64,000 nucleotides of DNA from Lachnospiraceae bacterium (GCA_029012365.1 JAQXLY010000044.1:1-64000); one strand, 5' to 3'. Positions 35,061 to 44,261 are shown, counted from the stretch's first letter. Notes: generated from the sequence alone by a model not told the origin. Numbers and translations are program-made.

Positions 35061-35195
35061 TACAACAGCGGTTTGCAAAGATTAAAAGATTAAAAGTGTC
35101 TCTTACATCCGAAAAAGTGTCACTTGCCGAAAAAGCATTGTCAGATTGGAAGCGGCTTGATAGAATAGAACTATACAAACGAGGGGAGGCCGGGG

Positions 35196-35645
35196 ATGAG
35201 ATATACGATACAGCAGATTACTACGGGGGAAGAGGAAGTAATACTCCGGTACAGGGAAAGGACGCCGGAGGTGGAACGTATCTGCAGCTTTCTTCAGGGA
35301 AAGCAGCAGAGGTTAAGAGGATGGAAGGAGCAGCAGCTGATTCTCTTTGAGCCGGAGGAGGTTTTATATATTGAAAGTGTGGACGGTAAAACCTTCGCCT
35401 ATACAAAGCAGGAGGTGCTACAGACGGAGTACACATTAAATCGTCTGGAACAGCTGCTGACCGGAATTAATTTTTTTCGTTGCAGCAAGTCTATGATAAT
35501 CAATATTGACCACGTAGAACGATTGAAAAGTCTTCCTTCTAATCGGATAGAGGCAACAATGCGCGGCGGGGAGCGGATTATGATTTCGCGAACGTATGCG
35601 TCCGATTTTAGAAAAATACTTAGAGGGGGTGATGGCAATGAGTAA
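35196..35645 (+). CDS. LytTR DNA-binding domain transcriptional regulator
   Basis: A 149-residue protein. An N-terminal ~45 residues of unknown fold precede a complete LytTR domain, visible from EEVLYIESVDGKTFAYT through FFRCSKSMIINIDHVERLKS to the ending ISRTYASDFRKIL. It has no receiver domain, so it is a stand-alone regulator. This type is nearly always found with a DUF3021 membrane protein, which overlaps its 3' end here, and often controls its own operon. The SD is GAGGGGAGG. The ABC transporter genes follow. Confidence 0.88.
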   Translation: MRYTIQQITTGEEEVILRYRERTPEVERICSFLQGKQQRLRGWKEQQLILFEPEEVLYIESVDGKTFAYTKQEVLQTEYTLNRLEQLLTGINFFRCSKSMIINIDHVERLKSLPSNRIEATMRGGERIMISRTYASDFRKILRGGDGNE

Positions 35646-36114
35646 GCAGAGGAAAAAAATATCAGCTTGGGAGCGGTATCTGACAAAGGAAATCGGGATT
35701 GAGTTTAAGGCATGTCTGTATTTCTTTGCAATTTTGTTTTTCTATTGCATGTATCAGGTGATTTGCGGTGTATACGAGGCAAATATTTTACATATGGCGG
35801 AAATGATTTTTATGACCTACGCGATGGGGTATTTGCAGGTATATCTTCTTTCTGATTTTGACGAAGGGGAGAGGCTGGGAGGCAGGGAAATCTGTTATCT
35901 GTTTTTTTGCTCCCTGCTGTATAGTGCGGTGTCTTATTTTGTCGGCTGGTTTGACCGTAATTTGTGGGTATGTGTAGGTTTTTTCTTTTATATTGCATTT
36001 ATGTATGTGTGTGCTTTTTTGGTTTACAAAGCAAAACGAAGCATTGATGAAAAACTATTAAATGACGATTTAAGGACGTTTCAGGAAAGGAGAAAAAATG
36101 GAGAAAGTAATTGA
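35638..36114 (+). CDS. DUF3021 family membrane protein
   Basis: A ~158-residue protein with four transmembrane helices between residues ~20 and 135 and charged ends. DUF3021 proteins are encoded next to stand-alone LytTR regulators and probably act as membrane inhibitors or sensors for them (established as an association, mechanism inferred). The start overlaps the LytTR stop by eight bases, suggesting translational coupling; ATG 35632 is an alternative. The ABC ATPase gene overlaps its 3' end by 17 bases. Confidence 0.8.
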   Translation: MSKQRKKISAWERYLTKEIGIEFKACLYFFAILFFYCMYQVICGVYEANILHMAEMIFMTYAMGYLQVYLLSDFDEGERLGGREICYLFFCSLLYSAVSYFVGWFDRNLWVCVGFFFYIAFMYVCAFLVYKAKRSIDEKLLNDDLRTFQERRKNGESN

Positions 36115-36952
36115 AATTAATCATCTGACAAAGCACTATGGAAAGTATCGAGGCGTTTCGGATGTTTCGTTTTGTGTCCAGGAGGGAGACATTTTCGGAT
36201 TTCTCGGACCGAACGGAGCAGGAAAGTCCACAACGATTCGTTCCATGTTAGGACTGATACAATATGACAGCGGAAGCATAAGAATCCTTGGGAAGGACAG
36301 CAAAAAGGAAAAGGAAGAAATTCTGAAGGAAATAGGCTATATGCCTTCCGAGGCAATGTTTTATCCGTCTATGAAGGTAAAGGATGTCATACGGATGGCA
36401 GCGGAGGTAAGAAAACAAGATTGTACGGAAGAAGCCGGGAAGCTGTGCGAACGGCTGAAGGTGGACGAAAACAAGAAAATTAATGAGTTGTCGTTGGGAA
36501 ATCGTAAAAAGGTCAGTATTGTATGTGCCATGCAGCACAAACCGAAGCTGTTTATTTTTGATGAGCCTACCAGTGGGCTGGACCCTTTGATGCAAACCGA
36601 ATTTTTTGAATTAATCGGGGAGTATGTAAAGGCAGGGGCCACCTGTATGCTGTCTACCCATGTACTTTCGGAAGTAAAACGGTACTGTAACCGTGTGGCA
36701 ATCATGAAGGAGGGAAGGCTGCAATGTGTGGATGAGGTTGCGCATATTACAAAAACCAGTGCAAAGCGTGTTCGGATGGTACGGGATGGAAAGGCAGAGG
36801 ATTTCATCTACGAGGGCAATTTAAACGAGTTGTATAAAGAGCTTGAGGGGCATGATATTATGGACATTTTGATCGAGGAGCCATCCTTAGATGAAATTTT
36901 TATGCGGTTTTATAAGGAAGAGAGGAGGGATTCCGATGGGAACAGTTTATAA
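36098..36952 (+). CDS. ABC transporter ATP-binding protein
   Basis: A 284-residue ATPase of the ABC-2 exporter type. Walker A is GPNGAGKST. The signature position reads ELSLGNRKKV, as in drug/peptide exporters and unlike the canonical LSGGQ. Walker B (LFIFDEPTSGLDP) and the His-loop (STHVLSEVKRYC) follow. It partners the permease encoded directly downstream, whose start overlaps this gene's end. Context with LytTR-DUF3021 suggests a regulated exporter, possibly for bacteriocin or lipid immunity. Confidence 0.92.
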   Translation: MEKVIEINHLTKHYGKYRGVSDVSFCVQEGDIFGFLGPNGAGKSTTIRSMLGLIQYDSGSIRILGKDSKKEKEEILKEIGYMPSEAMFYPSMKVKDVIRMAAEVRKQDCTEEAGKLCERLKVDENKKINELSLGNRKKVSIVCAMQHKPKLFIFDEPTSGLDPLMQTEFFELIGEYVKAGATCMLSTHVLSEVKRYCNRVAIMKEGRLQCVDEVAHITKTSAKRVRMVRDGKAEDFIYEGNLNELYKELEGHDIMDILIEEPSLDEIFMRFYKEERRDSDGNSL

Positions 36953-37727
36953 GCACGAAATGAAACAGGGCTGGAAAAATCTGATTATCTGGGGAATTTG
37001 TGTGGGAGGAATGGGCTTTGCCTGCATCCTGCTGTTTTCAAGCATGGAGGAGAGTATGAAGGATATGGCGGAAAGCTTTGCTTCCATGGGAGCCTTTTCG
37101 GAGGCGTTCGGGATGACACAGCTAAGTATTGCAACATTAGCCGGTTTCTTTGCGACAGAGGTCGGTACAATTCATACTCTTGGCGGTGCGATGTTTGCGG
37201 CTGTTATCAGTACCGTGATGCTCTCGAAGGAAGAGGACGGACACACGAGTGAGTTCTTGTATACTCTGCCGATCACAAGGGGGAAGACCCTGACTGCAAA
37301 ATGGGTTGCAATCGTAACGGAGGTTTTGGCGTTTAATCTTGGCTGTACCTGTCTGTATCTTATCGGCTTTGCCATTCTCGGCGAGGAAATGCCGATGCGG
37401 GAATTCCTTTTGTATATGCTGATGCAGGTTCTGATGCAGCTTGAACTTGCGGCTGTGTGCTACGCCATATCTTCATTTTTAAAAAAGAACAAGCTTGGAG
37501 TCGGGCTTGGACTCGTATTATTATTTTATGCTTATGACCTGATTGCAAGAGTCGTGCCGGATTTGGAAAAATATAAACCTGTAAGTCCGTTTGCCTATGC
37601 AAATGCTGCCGATATTCTAAGCACCGGAAAGATACAGACCGGAGCAGCGGTATTCGGAGCAGCAGCCCTGATTCTTAGTCTGTGTATGGCAGCATTCGTT
37701 TACGGCAGAAGAGATTTGGCGGCTTAA
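36936..37727 (+). CDS. ABC-2 type transporter permease
   Basis: A 263-residue membrane protein with six predicted helices in the ABC-2 pattern: helix 1 near residue 15, a long extracytoplasmic segment with LSIATLAGFFATEVG, and the cytosolic motif SKEEDGHTSEFLYTLPITRGK, which couples to the ATPase. It starts inside the end of the ATPase gene with GAGAGGAGGG upstream; a longer reading from 36891 is unlikely. Its last four bases overlap the convergent MocR gene. Substrate unknown. Confidence 0.88.
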   Translation: MGTVYKHEMKQGWKNLIIWGICVGGMGFACILLFSSMEESMKDMAESFASMGAFSEAFGMTQLSIATLAGFFATEVGTIHTLGGAMFAAVISTVMLSKEEDGHTSEFLYTLPITRGKTLTAKWVAIVTEVLAFNLGCTCLYLIGFAILGEEMPMREFLLYMLMQVLMQLELAAVCYAISSFLKKNKLGVGLGLVLLFYAYDLIARVVPDLEKYKPVSPFAYANAADILSTGKIQTGAAVFGAAALILSLCMAAFVYGRRDLAA

Positions 37728-39124
37728 AAAAGCGAACGATAAATGAGCTGAATTGCCTTATCAATATTTTCTTCCGCAACAAAAGAATAATTCACGATAA
37801 AAATGTGTTCGACTTTCTGAGGAGGAATTCGGTAATACTGGGACAGAGAGGACAGCTTTATACCTGATTGCTCCAGTCTTTGTAAAAATTCCTCATCAGA
37901 AAGCTCCGTGTTTATTTTTAAAAGAAAATGCAGTCCGGCATCTTCTTCGGAAATAGTTACATAAGCTGCAAGAGGGCTTTTTTCTATTGCATTTAAAAGC
38001 TTATCGCGTTTATTGTGAAAATAACTCCGCATACGGTTAATATGCTTCTCAAAATATCCTTCTGATATAAATCTTGCTAAGGTATATTGTTCAAAGTTCG
38101 AAACCGTACAGGAATAAAAATATAATCTGGAATAGAAGGTGTTCACCAAATGCTTCGGGAGAACCATATAGCTGATTCGCACGGTGGAAGCAAGGGTTTT
38201 GGTGAAGGTATTTACGTAAATAACCTTCTCCTGCACATCAATACTCTGTAAGGTCGGTATCGGCTGCCCGTTCAGTCTGTACTCACTGTCATAATCATCT
38301 TCAATAATGTATCGCATGCCGGATTTGGCTGCCCATGCCAAAAGCTCATATCTCCTGCTGACAGGCATAACAATTCCCGTCGGGAAGTGGTGGGACGGAG
38401 AGATATGCACGATATCAATTTCCTGTCTTTCCAAATCCGAAATATTCACTCCGAAAGCATCCATGGAAGCAAAATAACATGAAATGTGGTGACTTTCATA
38501 GATTTGGGAAATCTTGCTGTAACCGGGGTCTTCCACAGCATAGCGTTTATGAAAGCCAAGGAGCTGTATCAGTAATCCGTATAGGTATTCCGTACCTGCA
38601 CCGATAATAATCTGTTCCGGTGTCACCGTCATATTGCGAAAATCCTTCAGATGCTTTGCGATTGCCTCGCGAAGAGGCAGGATACCCCCACAGGGTGAAT
38701 TTGTCAAAAGCTCCGGTTGGTTATGGGTCAGTAATTCACGGGTCAGCTTCGCCCAGATAGAAAACGGAAAGTGTTCGGAGCTTGTCTGATTACTGGTAAA
38801 ATCGGCAAAATAGCCGGTGCTGCCGGAAGAGAGCCTGACATTTTCCGTGGAAAGGATAGTTTCCTCCTTTTTATGCAGGCTCATGATATCCGCTACGTAA
38901 AATCCTTTTTTCGGAACGGAATATACATAGCCTTCCGCAATAAGCTGGGCGTAGGCATTTTCAATCGTGATAACGCTTATGTTCAGATTTTTTGCAAGAC
39001 TGCGTTTGGAGGGAAGCTTCTCCCCGGCATGCAGAACGCCCTGTATGATGTCCTTTTTTATACATTTATACAGATGTATGTAAAGGGAATCTGACCCTAT
39101 ATCGGTAAACGAATACGTAATCAT
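37724..39124 (-). CDS. pdxR: MocR/PdxR-type GntR regulator with aminotransferase domain
   Basis: A 466-residue regulator. The N-terminal winged helix is GntR-like ([45 protein letters not shown]). A fold-type I PLP-binding aminotransferase domain follows, with the probable PLP lysine in [15 protein letters not shown] and the Asp in [11 protein letters not shown]. Divergent orientation to pdxST identifies it as the regulator of pyridoxal phosphate synthesis, sensing PLP. The chosen start (39124) has AAGGAG upstream; the frame continues open far upstream but those residues lie over pdxS. Confidence 0.9.
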   Translation of the reverse strand: MITYSFTDIGSDSLYIHLYKCIKKDIIQGVLHAGEKLPSKRSLAKNLNISVITIENAYAQLIAEGYVYSVPKKGFYVADIMSLHKKEETILSTENVRLSSGSTGYFADFTSNQTSSEHFPFSIWAKLTRELLTHNQPELLTNSPCGGILPLREAIAKHLKDFRNMTVTPEQIIIGAGTEYLYGLLIQLLGFHKRYAVEDPGYSKISQIYESHHISCYFASMDAFGVNISDLERQEIDIVHISPSHHFPTGIVMPVSRRYELLAWAAKSGMRYIIEDDYDSEYRLNGQPIPTLQSIDVQEKVIYVNTFTKTLASTVRISYMVLPKHLVNTFYSRLYFYSCTVSNFEQYTLARFISEGYFEKHINRMRSYFHNKRDKLLNAIEKSPLAAYVTISEEDAGLHFLLKINTELSDEEFLQRLEQSGIKLSSLSQYYRIPPQKVEHIFIVNYSFVAEENIDKAIQLIYRSLF

Positions 39125-39143
39125 ACGATGCTTTCTCCTTAAT

Positions 39144-39202
39144 CTGACCTTTCTGAATATATTTGAATTGGGTATTTTAATATGGTCAGTAGCTATTATA
39201 AT
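39144..39202 (+). promoter_or_regulatory. PdxR operator candidate and pdxST promoter
   Basis: CTGACC (39144-39149) and GGTCAG (39184-39189) form an inverted repeat with centres 40 bases apart, about four helical turns. A perfect -10 TATAAT lies at 39197-39202 without a recognisable -35 at the right distance, so the promoter is probably activator-dependent. Confidence 0.5.
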
Positions 39203-39239
39203 GTATATTACCAAGAAAAACAACCCCGGAGGTAATGAA

Positions 39240-40115
39240 ATGGCAGAAAACAGATATAAGTTGAATAAAGAACTGGCACAGATGTTAAAGGGCGGAGTGA
39301 TTATGGATGTTACAACCCCGGAACAGGCAAAGATTGCAGAGGCGGCAGGTGCATGTGCGGTTATGGCACTGGAGCGTATACCGGCAGATATCAGGGCTGC
39401 AGGCGGAGTATCCCGTATGAGCGATCCGAAAATGATAAAGGGCATCCAGAATGCGGTATCGATTCCTGTTATGGCAAAGTGCCGTATCGGACACTTTGTT
39501 GAGGCACAGCTTTTGGAGGCAATCGAAATCGATTATATCGACGAGAGTGAAGTATTATCTCCGGCAGATGATGTGTATCATATTGACAAAACAAAGTTCA
39601 AGGTGCCGTTTGTCTGTGGAGCAAAGGATTTGGGAGAGGCTCTACGCCGCATAAACGAGGGCGCATCCATGATTCGTACCAAGGGTGAACCGGGAACCGG
39701 GGATGTAGTACAGGCAGTGCGTCATATGAGGATGATGAACAGTGAGATTTCAAAAATTAAGGCTATGCGTGAGGATGAACTGTTTAATGAAGCAAAGCTG
39801 TTGCAGGTTCCTTATGATTTGGTATTATATGTACATGAAAACGGGCGGCTTCCTGTTGTAAACTTTGCAGCGGGCGGCGTTGCAACACCGGCAGATGCGG
39901 CATTAATGATGCAGCTCGGCGCCGAAGGAGTATTTGTAGGCTCCGGTATATTTAAATCGGGCAATCCGGAAAAGAGAGCGGCAGCTATTGTAAAGTCGGT
40001 GACAAATTATACCGATGCAAGCCTGATTGCCTCACTCTCGGAGGACCTCGGTGAGGCAATGGTAGGAATTAATGAGCAGGAAATAGAGCTTTTGATGGCG
40101 GAAAGAGGAAAATAA
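39240..40115 (+). CDS. pdxS: Pyridoxal 5'-phosphate synthase lyase subunit PdxS
   Basis: A 291-residue (beta/alpha)8 enzyme that builds PLP from ribose 5-phosphate, glyceraldehyde 3-phosphate and ammonia. Conserved blocks are [35 protein letters not shown] with the Schiff-base lysine (~81), and [30 protein letters not shown]. It forms a dodecamer that docks PdxT subunits. ATG 39240 follows GGAGGTAATGAA; the frame upstream has no role. pdxT starts directly after its stop codon. Confidence 0.97.
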   Translation: MAENRYKLNKELAQMLKGGVIMDVTTPEQAKIAEAAGACAVMALERIPADIRAAGGVSRMSDPKMIKGIQNAVSIPVMAKCRIGHFVEAQLLEAIEIDYIDESEVLSPADDVYHIDKTKFKVPFVCGAKDLGEALRRINEGASMIRTKGEPGTGDVVQAVRHMRMMNSEISKIKAMREDELFNEAKLLQVPYDLVLYVHENGRLPVVNFAAGGVATPADAALMMQLGAEGVFVGSGIFKSGNPEKRAAAIVKSVTNYTDASLIASLSEDLGEAMVGINEQEIELLMAERGK

Positions 40116-40694
40116 ATGGTAATCGCGGTTCTGGCAGTACAGGGGGCATTTGCCGAGCATGAGCATATGCTTGAGAAACTGGGAATCTCTTATGTGGAAT
40201 TACGTAAGAAGGATGATTTATATCAAAAATATGACGGCATTATTTTACCGGGAGGTGAAAGCACCGTACAGGGGAAGCTGTTAAAGGAGCTTGATATGTA
40301 TGACACCATACACGGACAGATACAGCAGGGAATGCCTGTACTGGCTACCTGTGCCGGATTGATTCTTCTGGCAGATTCCGTCGAGAATGATGACAGAGAG
40401 TATTTTAAAACATTACCTGTTACCGTGAAACGGAATGCTTACGGAAGGCAGCTCGGAAGCTTTCATACAAAGCAGGAATTGAAGGGGATAGGAATCGTTC
40501 CGATGACCTTTATAAGAGCACCGTATATTACCGGAGTGAACGAAGGGGTAGATATACTCGCAAAGGAAAACGGGCATATCGTAGCGGTGCGGTATAAGAA
40601 CCAGCTTGCCATGTCATTCCATCCGGAGCTGGATGATGATGAAAGAATACATAAGTATTTTGCGGAAATTGTACGGGAACATGCAAAACAGTGA
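40116..40694 (+). CDS. pdxT: Pyridoxal 5'-phosphate synthase glutaminase subunit PdxT
   Basis: A 192-residue class I glutamine amidotransferase that hydrolyses glutamine and channels ammonia to PdxS. The catalytic Cys is in VLATCAGLILL (Cys79), PGGEST marks the oxyanion strand, and the His-Glu pair is in MSFHPELDDD. The start ATG abuts the pdxS stop (TAA then ATG). It ends the divergent operon controlled by the MocR-type regulator. Confidence 0.97.
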   Translation: MVIAVLAVQGAFAEHEHMLEKLGISYVELRKKDDLYQKYDGIILPGGESTVQGKLLKELDMYDTIHGQIQQGMPVLATCAGLILLADSVENDDREYFKTLPVTVKRNAYGRQLGSFHTKQELKGIGIVPMTFIRAPYITGVNEGVDILAKENGHIVAVRYKNQLAMSFHPELDDDERIHKYFAEIVREHAKQ

Positions 40695-40701
40695 CAGGGA
40701 A

Positions 40702-40735
40702 GGGGAGGCGCACGAACTTGCGCGTCCCCTTTTCC
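40702..40735 (+). terminator. Terminator after pdxT
   Basis: GGGGAGGCGCA (40702-40712) pairs with TGCGCGTCCCC (40719-40729), one mismatch, then TTTTCCC. Confidence 0.75.
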
Positions 40736-40842
40736 CGTCTTTCTTTTTCTTGACATTTTACATAGGTTATGTCATAATATCCGCGAATGTAAAGGGGATA
40801 AGAAATGTAATGCGGGGGTAATTCGCTTTAGGAGAAAATAAA

Positions 40843-41733
40843 ATGCTTTGGATATGGCTGGTACTCCTATATGGAGTTATCAAAGGGGTAAGAGAGATTG
40901 TAAAGAAAAAATCCATGGAAAAGAACACGATACTTGAGGTGCTTTTTGTCTACACCCTCCTTTCTTTTCTGATGGTAGTGCCGGGAGCACCGAAGGCAGG
41001 CGGTGTGGACTGGCAGGAAATGTTTCTGATAGCGTTGAAATCGTTTGTCATATTTGTTGCGTGGATATTCAGCTTTAAGGCAATCAAGAAAATGCCGATT
41101 AGTCTGTACGGCCTGCTTGATTTGTCACGTGTGATATTTTCTACGCTTATGGGTGTGATTTTTCTCGGAGAGCTGATGTCGTTCTGGCAGGTGGTTGGTC
41201 TGACACTTGTATGTGCGGGGCTTTTATTGTACCGGTATCAGACAGGAGAAAAGCGGAGACGCAAGTCGGACGGCTCTGCACAAGTGGAGGAGCCGGCGGA
41301 AAAGGTAGAATTGAAAATCGTCTGCTTTGCATTACTGTCGTGCCTGTTAAACGGCGTATCGGGGACGATGGATAAGGTACTGATGCGGACGCTTGACAGT
41401 ACCCAGCTGCAGTTCTGGTATATGCTGTTTCTGGTTCTGTTTTACCTTCTTTATATTATATTTACCAAAACGAAAATCAGGCTGGTCAGTGCGTTAAAAA
41501 ATTACTGGATATGGATTTTGAGTATCCTGTTTGTTATCGGCGATAAGGCGCTGTTTATCGCAAATCAGTCTCCGGACAGTAAGGTGACGATAATGACATT
41601 ATTAAAACAAGCGTGCTGTATTGTAACGATTTTAGCCGGTAAGTTTCTCTTTAAGGAAAGGAATATCGGTTATAAGCTGTTCTGTGCATGCGTGATTATT
41701 GCGGGAATTGTGCTTTCCGTAGCAATGAAGTAA
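40843..41733 (+). CDS. EamA/DMT family transporter
   Basis: A 296-residue protein with ten transmembrane helices in two EamA halves. They are separated by a charged linker (~145-165, GEKRRRKSDGSAQVEEPAEK). The first half ends with the family pattern GEXMSFWQVVGLTLVCAGLLL and the second with the FKERNIGYKLFCACVIIAGIV pattern. It probably exports amino acids or metabolites; specificity is unknown. GGAGAA precedes the ATG. Flanks show no operon partner. Confidence 0.85.
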   Translation: MLWIWLVLLYGVIKGVREIVKKKSMEKNTILEVLFVYTLLSFLMVVPGAPKAGGVDWQEMFLIALKSFVIFVAWIFSFKAIKKMPISLYGLLDLSRVIFSTLMGVIFLGELMSFWQVVGLTLVCAGLLLYRYQTGEKRRRKSDGSAQVEEPAEKVELKIVCFALLSCLLNGVSGTMDKVLMRTLDSTQLQFWYMLFLVLFYLLYIIFTKTKIRLVSALKNYWIWILSILFVIGDKALFIANQSPDSKVTIMTLLKQACCIVTILAGKFLFKERNIGYKLFCACVIIAGIVLSVAMK

Positions 41734-41802
41734 ACAGTCACGGATGATATCGATGGCATATTTTTCTGACCTGAAAAAGTAATTGCGATAAGTATGAATA
41801 GA

Positions 41803-41851
41803 AAATACCTTTTTTCCGAATAATACCCATAAAAAAGGAAAGAAGGTACTT
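41803..41851 (+). promoter_or_regulatory. Hairpin sequestering the SD of the helical-protein gene
   Basis: 41803-41817 pairs with 41837-41851 over 15 positions (13 Watson-Crick, one G-U, one A-C). The SD-like GAAGG at 41842-41846 lies within the right arm, four bases before the ATG. This could be a translational switch or thermosensor. Confidence 0.45.
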
Positions 41852-41854
41852 TTT

Positions 41855-42286
41855 ATGCAGGAGGACACCAGAAGACTGTTACAGGAGTGTAATTCGGGGT
41901 GTAAAATGGCAATCAACAGCATGCAGCAGATACAGGATTATGTGACTGATGAAGGACTTGCGACGTTGATTCGTGAGAGTACAGAACGGCATGAAAAGCT
42001 TGAAGCGGAGAGTACGAAGCTGTTAGAAGAAAATGGGGAATACGAAAAAGAACCGGGAGTAATGGCATCTGCCATGTCATGGCTCTCTACCGAGATGAAA
42101 ATGCTGGTAAAGCGAAGTGATACGGAGGTTGCAAAAATCATGATGGATGGCTGTAATATGGGGATTCAGTCTATTGTGGAAAAATCACACGAATACGCAA
42201 ATGCCTCAGAGGAAAGTAAGAAGCTGGCAGAACGGCTTGTTAAAGAGGAAGAGCTGTTTATGCGTGATCTTAAGGAATATTTGTGA
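41855..42286 (+). CDS. Helical-bundle protein, ferritin-like, unknown function
   Basis: A 143-residue soluble, nearly all-helical protein. The pattern of four amphipathic helices (LLQECNSGCKMAINSMQQIQ, STERHEKLEAESTKLL, WLSTEMKMLV, MGIQSIVEKSHEYA) looks like a ferritin-like bundle, with scattered Glu and His but no complete di-iron ExxH pair. Similar unnamed proteins are common in gut Clostridia. Its leader forms a hairpin over the SD. No operon partner is evident, and the glycine riboswitch of the next gene starts about 110 bases downstream. Confidence 0.6.
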   Translation: MQEDTRRLLQECNSGCKMAINSMQQIQDYVTDEGLATLIRESTERHEKLEAESTKLLEENGEYEKEPGVMASAMSWLSTEMKMLVKRSDTEVAKIMMDGCNMGIQSIVEKSHEYANASEESKKLAERLVKEEELFMRDLKEYL

Positions 42287-42339
42287 TGAGATTACAGGTA
42301 CGGTGTTCCCTTATTATGTAAGAAAAGTGTTAAGAAATC

Positions 42340-42368
42340 TTGACAAAATAACTCATGTCCTATATTAT
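42340..42368 (+). promoter_or_regulatory. Promoter of the glycine-riboswitch transcript
   Basis: TTGACA (42340-42345) and TATTAT (42363-42368) with 17-base spacing, just upstream of the riboswitch. Confidence 0.65.
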
Positions 42369-42392
42369 TTTTTATATGGGTTTTTTAAGAAT

Positions 42393-42473
42393 CTTGGAGA
42401 GATTCATGAAAAAATGAACGCCGAAGGTGTAAGGCGGCAGAGCCGCCGATCTCTCAGGCAAAAGGACAGGAGG
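42393..42473 (+). promoter_or_regulatory. Glycine riboswitch, single aptamer
   Basis: The aptamer is recognisable from its conserved parts: GGAGAGA at the 5' side of P1, GCCGAAGG in the core, a GGCGGCAGAGCCGCC hairpin, then CTCTCAGGCAAAAGGACAG at the 3' end. Only one aptamer is present, and no terminator lies between it and the ATG. The SD (AGGAGG) begins immediately at its 3' end, which suggests control of translation. The regulated gene is a Na+/amino-acid symporter, fitting glycine sensing. Confidence 0.92.
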
Positions 42474-42480
42474 ATATTAT

Positions 42481-44013
42481 ATGAAAGGTTTTTTGGAGCT
42501 TCTTACCGAAATTAACGGTAAGGTAAACGATTTTGTATGGGTACAGGTTGGCCTGATTTTATTGTTTGGTACCGGCTTGCTCATGACGATTGTAACCCGT
42601 GTTTTCCAGATTAGTCATTTAAAACACTGGTGGACGAAGACGATTGCCGGTGTGTTTAAGAAGGATACACACAAAAAGAAGGATAAAGGTTCTGTTTCCC
42701 AGTTTCAGGCACTTTGTACCGCACTGGCTGCAACCATCGGTACCGGTAATATTGCCGGTGTGGCAGCGGCGATTGTAATCGGTGGTCCGGGTGCTGTGTT
42801 CTGGATGTGGGTTATGGCATTTCTCGGAATGATGACGAATTTCTCCGAAAATGTACTTGGTATTTACTATCGCCGCAGAAATAAGCAGGGCGAGTGGTCC
42901 GGAGGCCCGATGTACTATTTGCAGGACGGTCTCGGAAAAAAGAAAGGCTGTAAGGGTATCGGTAAGGTGCTGGCGGTAGTATTTTCCATCTGTGCGATTT
43001 TAGCTTCCTTCGGTATCGGTAACCTTGGTCAGATTAATAAAATTGTTATCAATATGGAATCCGCATTTTTTAAGAATGTAAACGCTCCGACGGTTGTAGG
43101 GGATGCTTCCTTAATCGCATTAATCATCGGTCTTGTATTGATGGTAATTGCTGCCCTGATTATTATCGGTGGTCTGCAGCGTATTGCAGCGGTAGCGGAG
43201 CGTGTGGTTCCGTTTATGGCAATCGCTTATGTTGTCGGATGTCTTGTTATTTTCTTTGTACATATCGGTAATGTAGGTGCAATTTTTGCCTCTATTTTTA
43301 AGTTCGCATTCGGTGTGAAGGCAGTCGGCGGTGCGGCCGTCGGCATCACGTTAAAGCTGGTAATCACCCAGGGCTGCAAGCGCGGTGCCTTTTCAAATGA
43401 GGCAGGTCTCGGTTCTTCGGTTATGGTTCACTCCAACTCTAATGTAAAGGAGCCGGTAAAGCAGGGTATGTGGGGTATCTTTGAGGTATTTGCAGATACC
43501 ATGATAGTATGTACCATGACGGCAATTGTAGTTCTTTCTTCCGGTGCGATTGATCTGGAAACGGGTCTTGCAGTGGAGGGAACGAAGGATGCTACTCTGG
43601 TGGCACAGGCATTTGGTAACGTGTTCGGCCGTCCGGGTGAGTGGTTTATTGCGGTTGCAATGCTGTTATTTGCCTTTACTACAGTGCTTGGCTGGTCTCA
43701 CTACGGCAGCAAGGCAGTGGAGTATTTATTCGGCATCAAGGCAGTTAAGGGATATAAGGTATTTTTTGTATTGCTGATTGTAAGCGGCGCATTGATGACT
43801 TCTTCTATCGCATGGGACATTTCGGACACCTTTAACGGAATGATGATGATTCCGAACTTAATCGGTGTGGTAGTTCTGGCTCCGGTAGTTGTGAAGATTG
43901 TACGCAACTATGTAGACCGTAAGATTAAGGGGAAGGATATAGCTCCGGTGCTCTCTTATGATGAGACGGTTCAGAAGGAAATGGAAGAAGCTGTAAGAAA
44001 CGGAGAAGAATAA
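42481..44013 (+). CDS. Sodium:alanine/glycine symporter (AgcS family)
   Basis: A 510-residue transporter with about eleven helices. AgcS signatures are visible: ALCTALAATIGTGNIAGVA in the first third, the SGGPMYYLQDGLGKK segment, and GAFSNEAGLGSSVMVHS with the substrate-site region. It imports alanine or glycine with sodium; the glycine riboswitch directly upstream makes glycine the likely ligand. The start has AGGAGG at 42468-42473. A hairpin terminator follows. Confidence 0.92.
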   Translation: MKGFLELLTEINGKVNDFVWVQVGLILLFGTGLLMTIVTRVFQISHLKHWWTKTIAGVFKKDTHKKKDKGSVSQFQALCTALAATIGTGNIAGVAAAIVIGGPGAVFWMWVMAFLGMMTNFSENVLGIYYRRRNKQGEWSGGPMYYLQDGLGKKKGCKGIGKVLAVVFSICAILASFGIGNLGQINKIVINMESAFFKNVNAPTVVGDASLIALIIGLVLMVIAALIIIGGLQRIAAVAERVVPFMAIAYVVGCLVIFFVHIGNVGAIFASIFKFAFGVKAVGGAAVGITLKLVITQGCKRGAFSNEAGLGSSVMVHSNSNVKEPVKQGMWGIFEVFADTMIVCTMTAIVVLSSGAIDLETGLAVEGTKDATLVAQAFGNVFGRPGEWFIAVAMLLFAFTTVLGWSHYGSKAVEYLFGIKAVKGYKVFFVLLIVSGALMTSSIAWDISDTFNGMMMIPNLIGVVVLAPVVVKIVRNYVDRKIKGKDIAPVLSYDETVQKEMEEAVRNGEE

Positions 44014-44022
44014 GAGAAACGC

Positions 44023-44078
44023 ATATTATGGCGGGCTGCGTACCTATGGGTGCGACAGCCTGTTCGCCATATTTTACT
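44023..44078 (+). terminator. Terminator after the symporter gene
   Basis: ATTATGGCG (44025-44033) and CGCCATAT (44065-44072) close the stem, with GGCTG/CAGCC and a GTACC/GGGTGC inner part, then ATTTTACTT. Confidence 0.7.
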
Positions 44079-44138
44079 TCATAAAGAATTTTTATGGAGC
44101 AAGGTGCTTTAAGGGACGCATACAAACATTAATCAAAT

Positions 44139-44192
44139 ATTAAGAAAAGAATAGAGGTGCAATTAAGAAAAGAATAGAGGTGCAATTAAGAA
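44139..44192. repeat. 23-bp tandem repeat, 2.3 copies
   Basis: The unit ATTAAGAAAAGAATAGAGG followed by TGCA is repeated exactly at 44139-44161 and 44162-44184, with eight more bases to 44192. It lies 70 bases upstream of the PAP2 gene. 44079-44138 shows nothing else. Confidence 0.85.
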
Positions 44193-44261
44193 CTATAGGA
44201 TAGAATGTATCAATAGGGGATGCTTCAATTCTCCGAAATAAACGGATAAAAGGAGAGAGAG

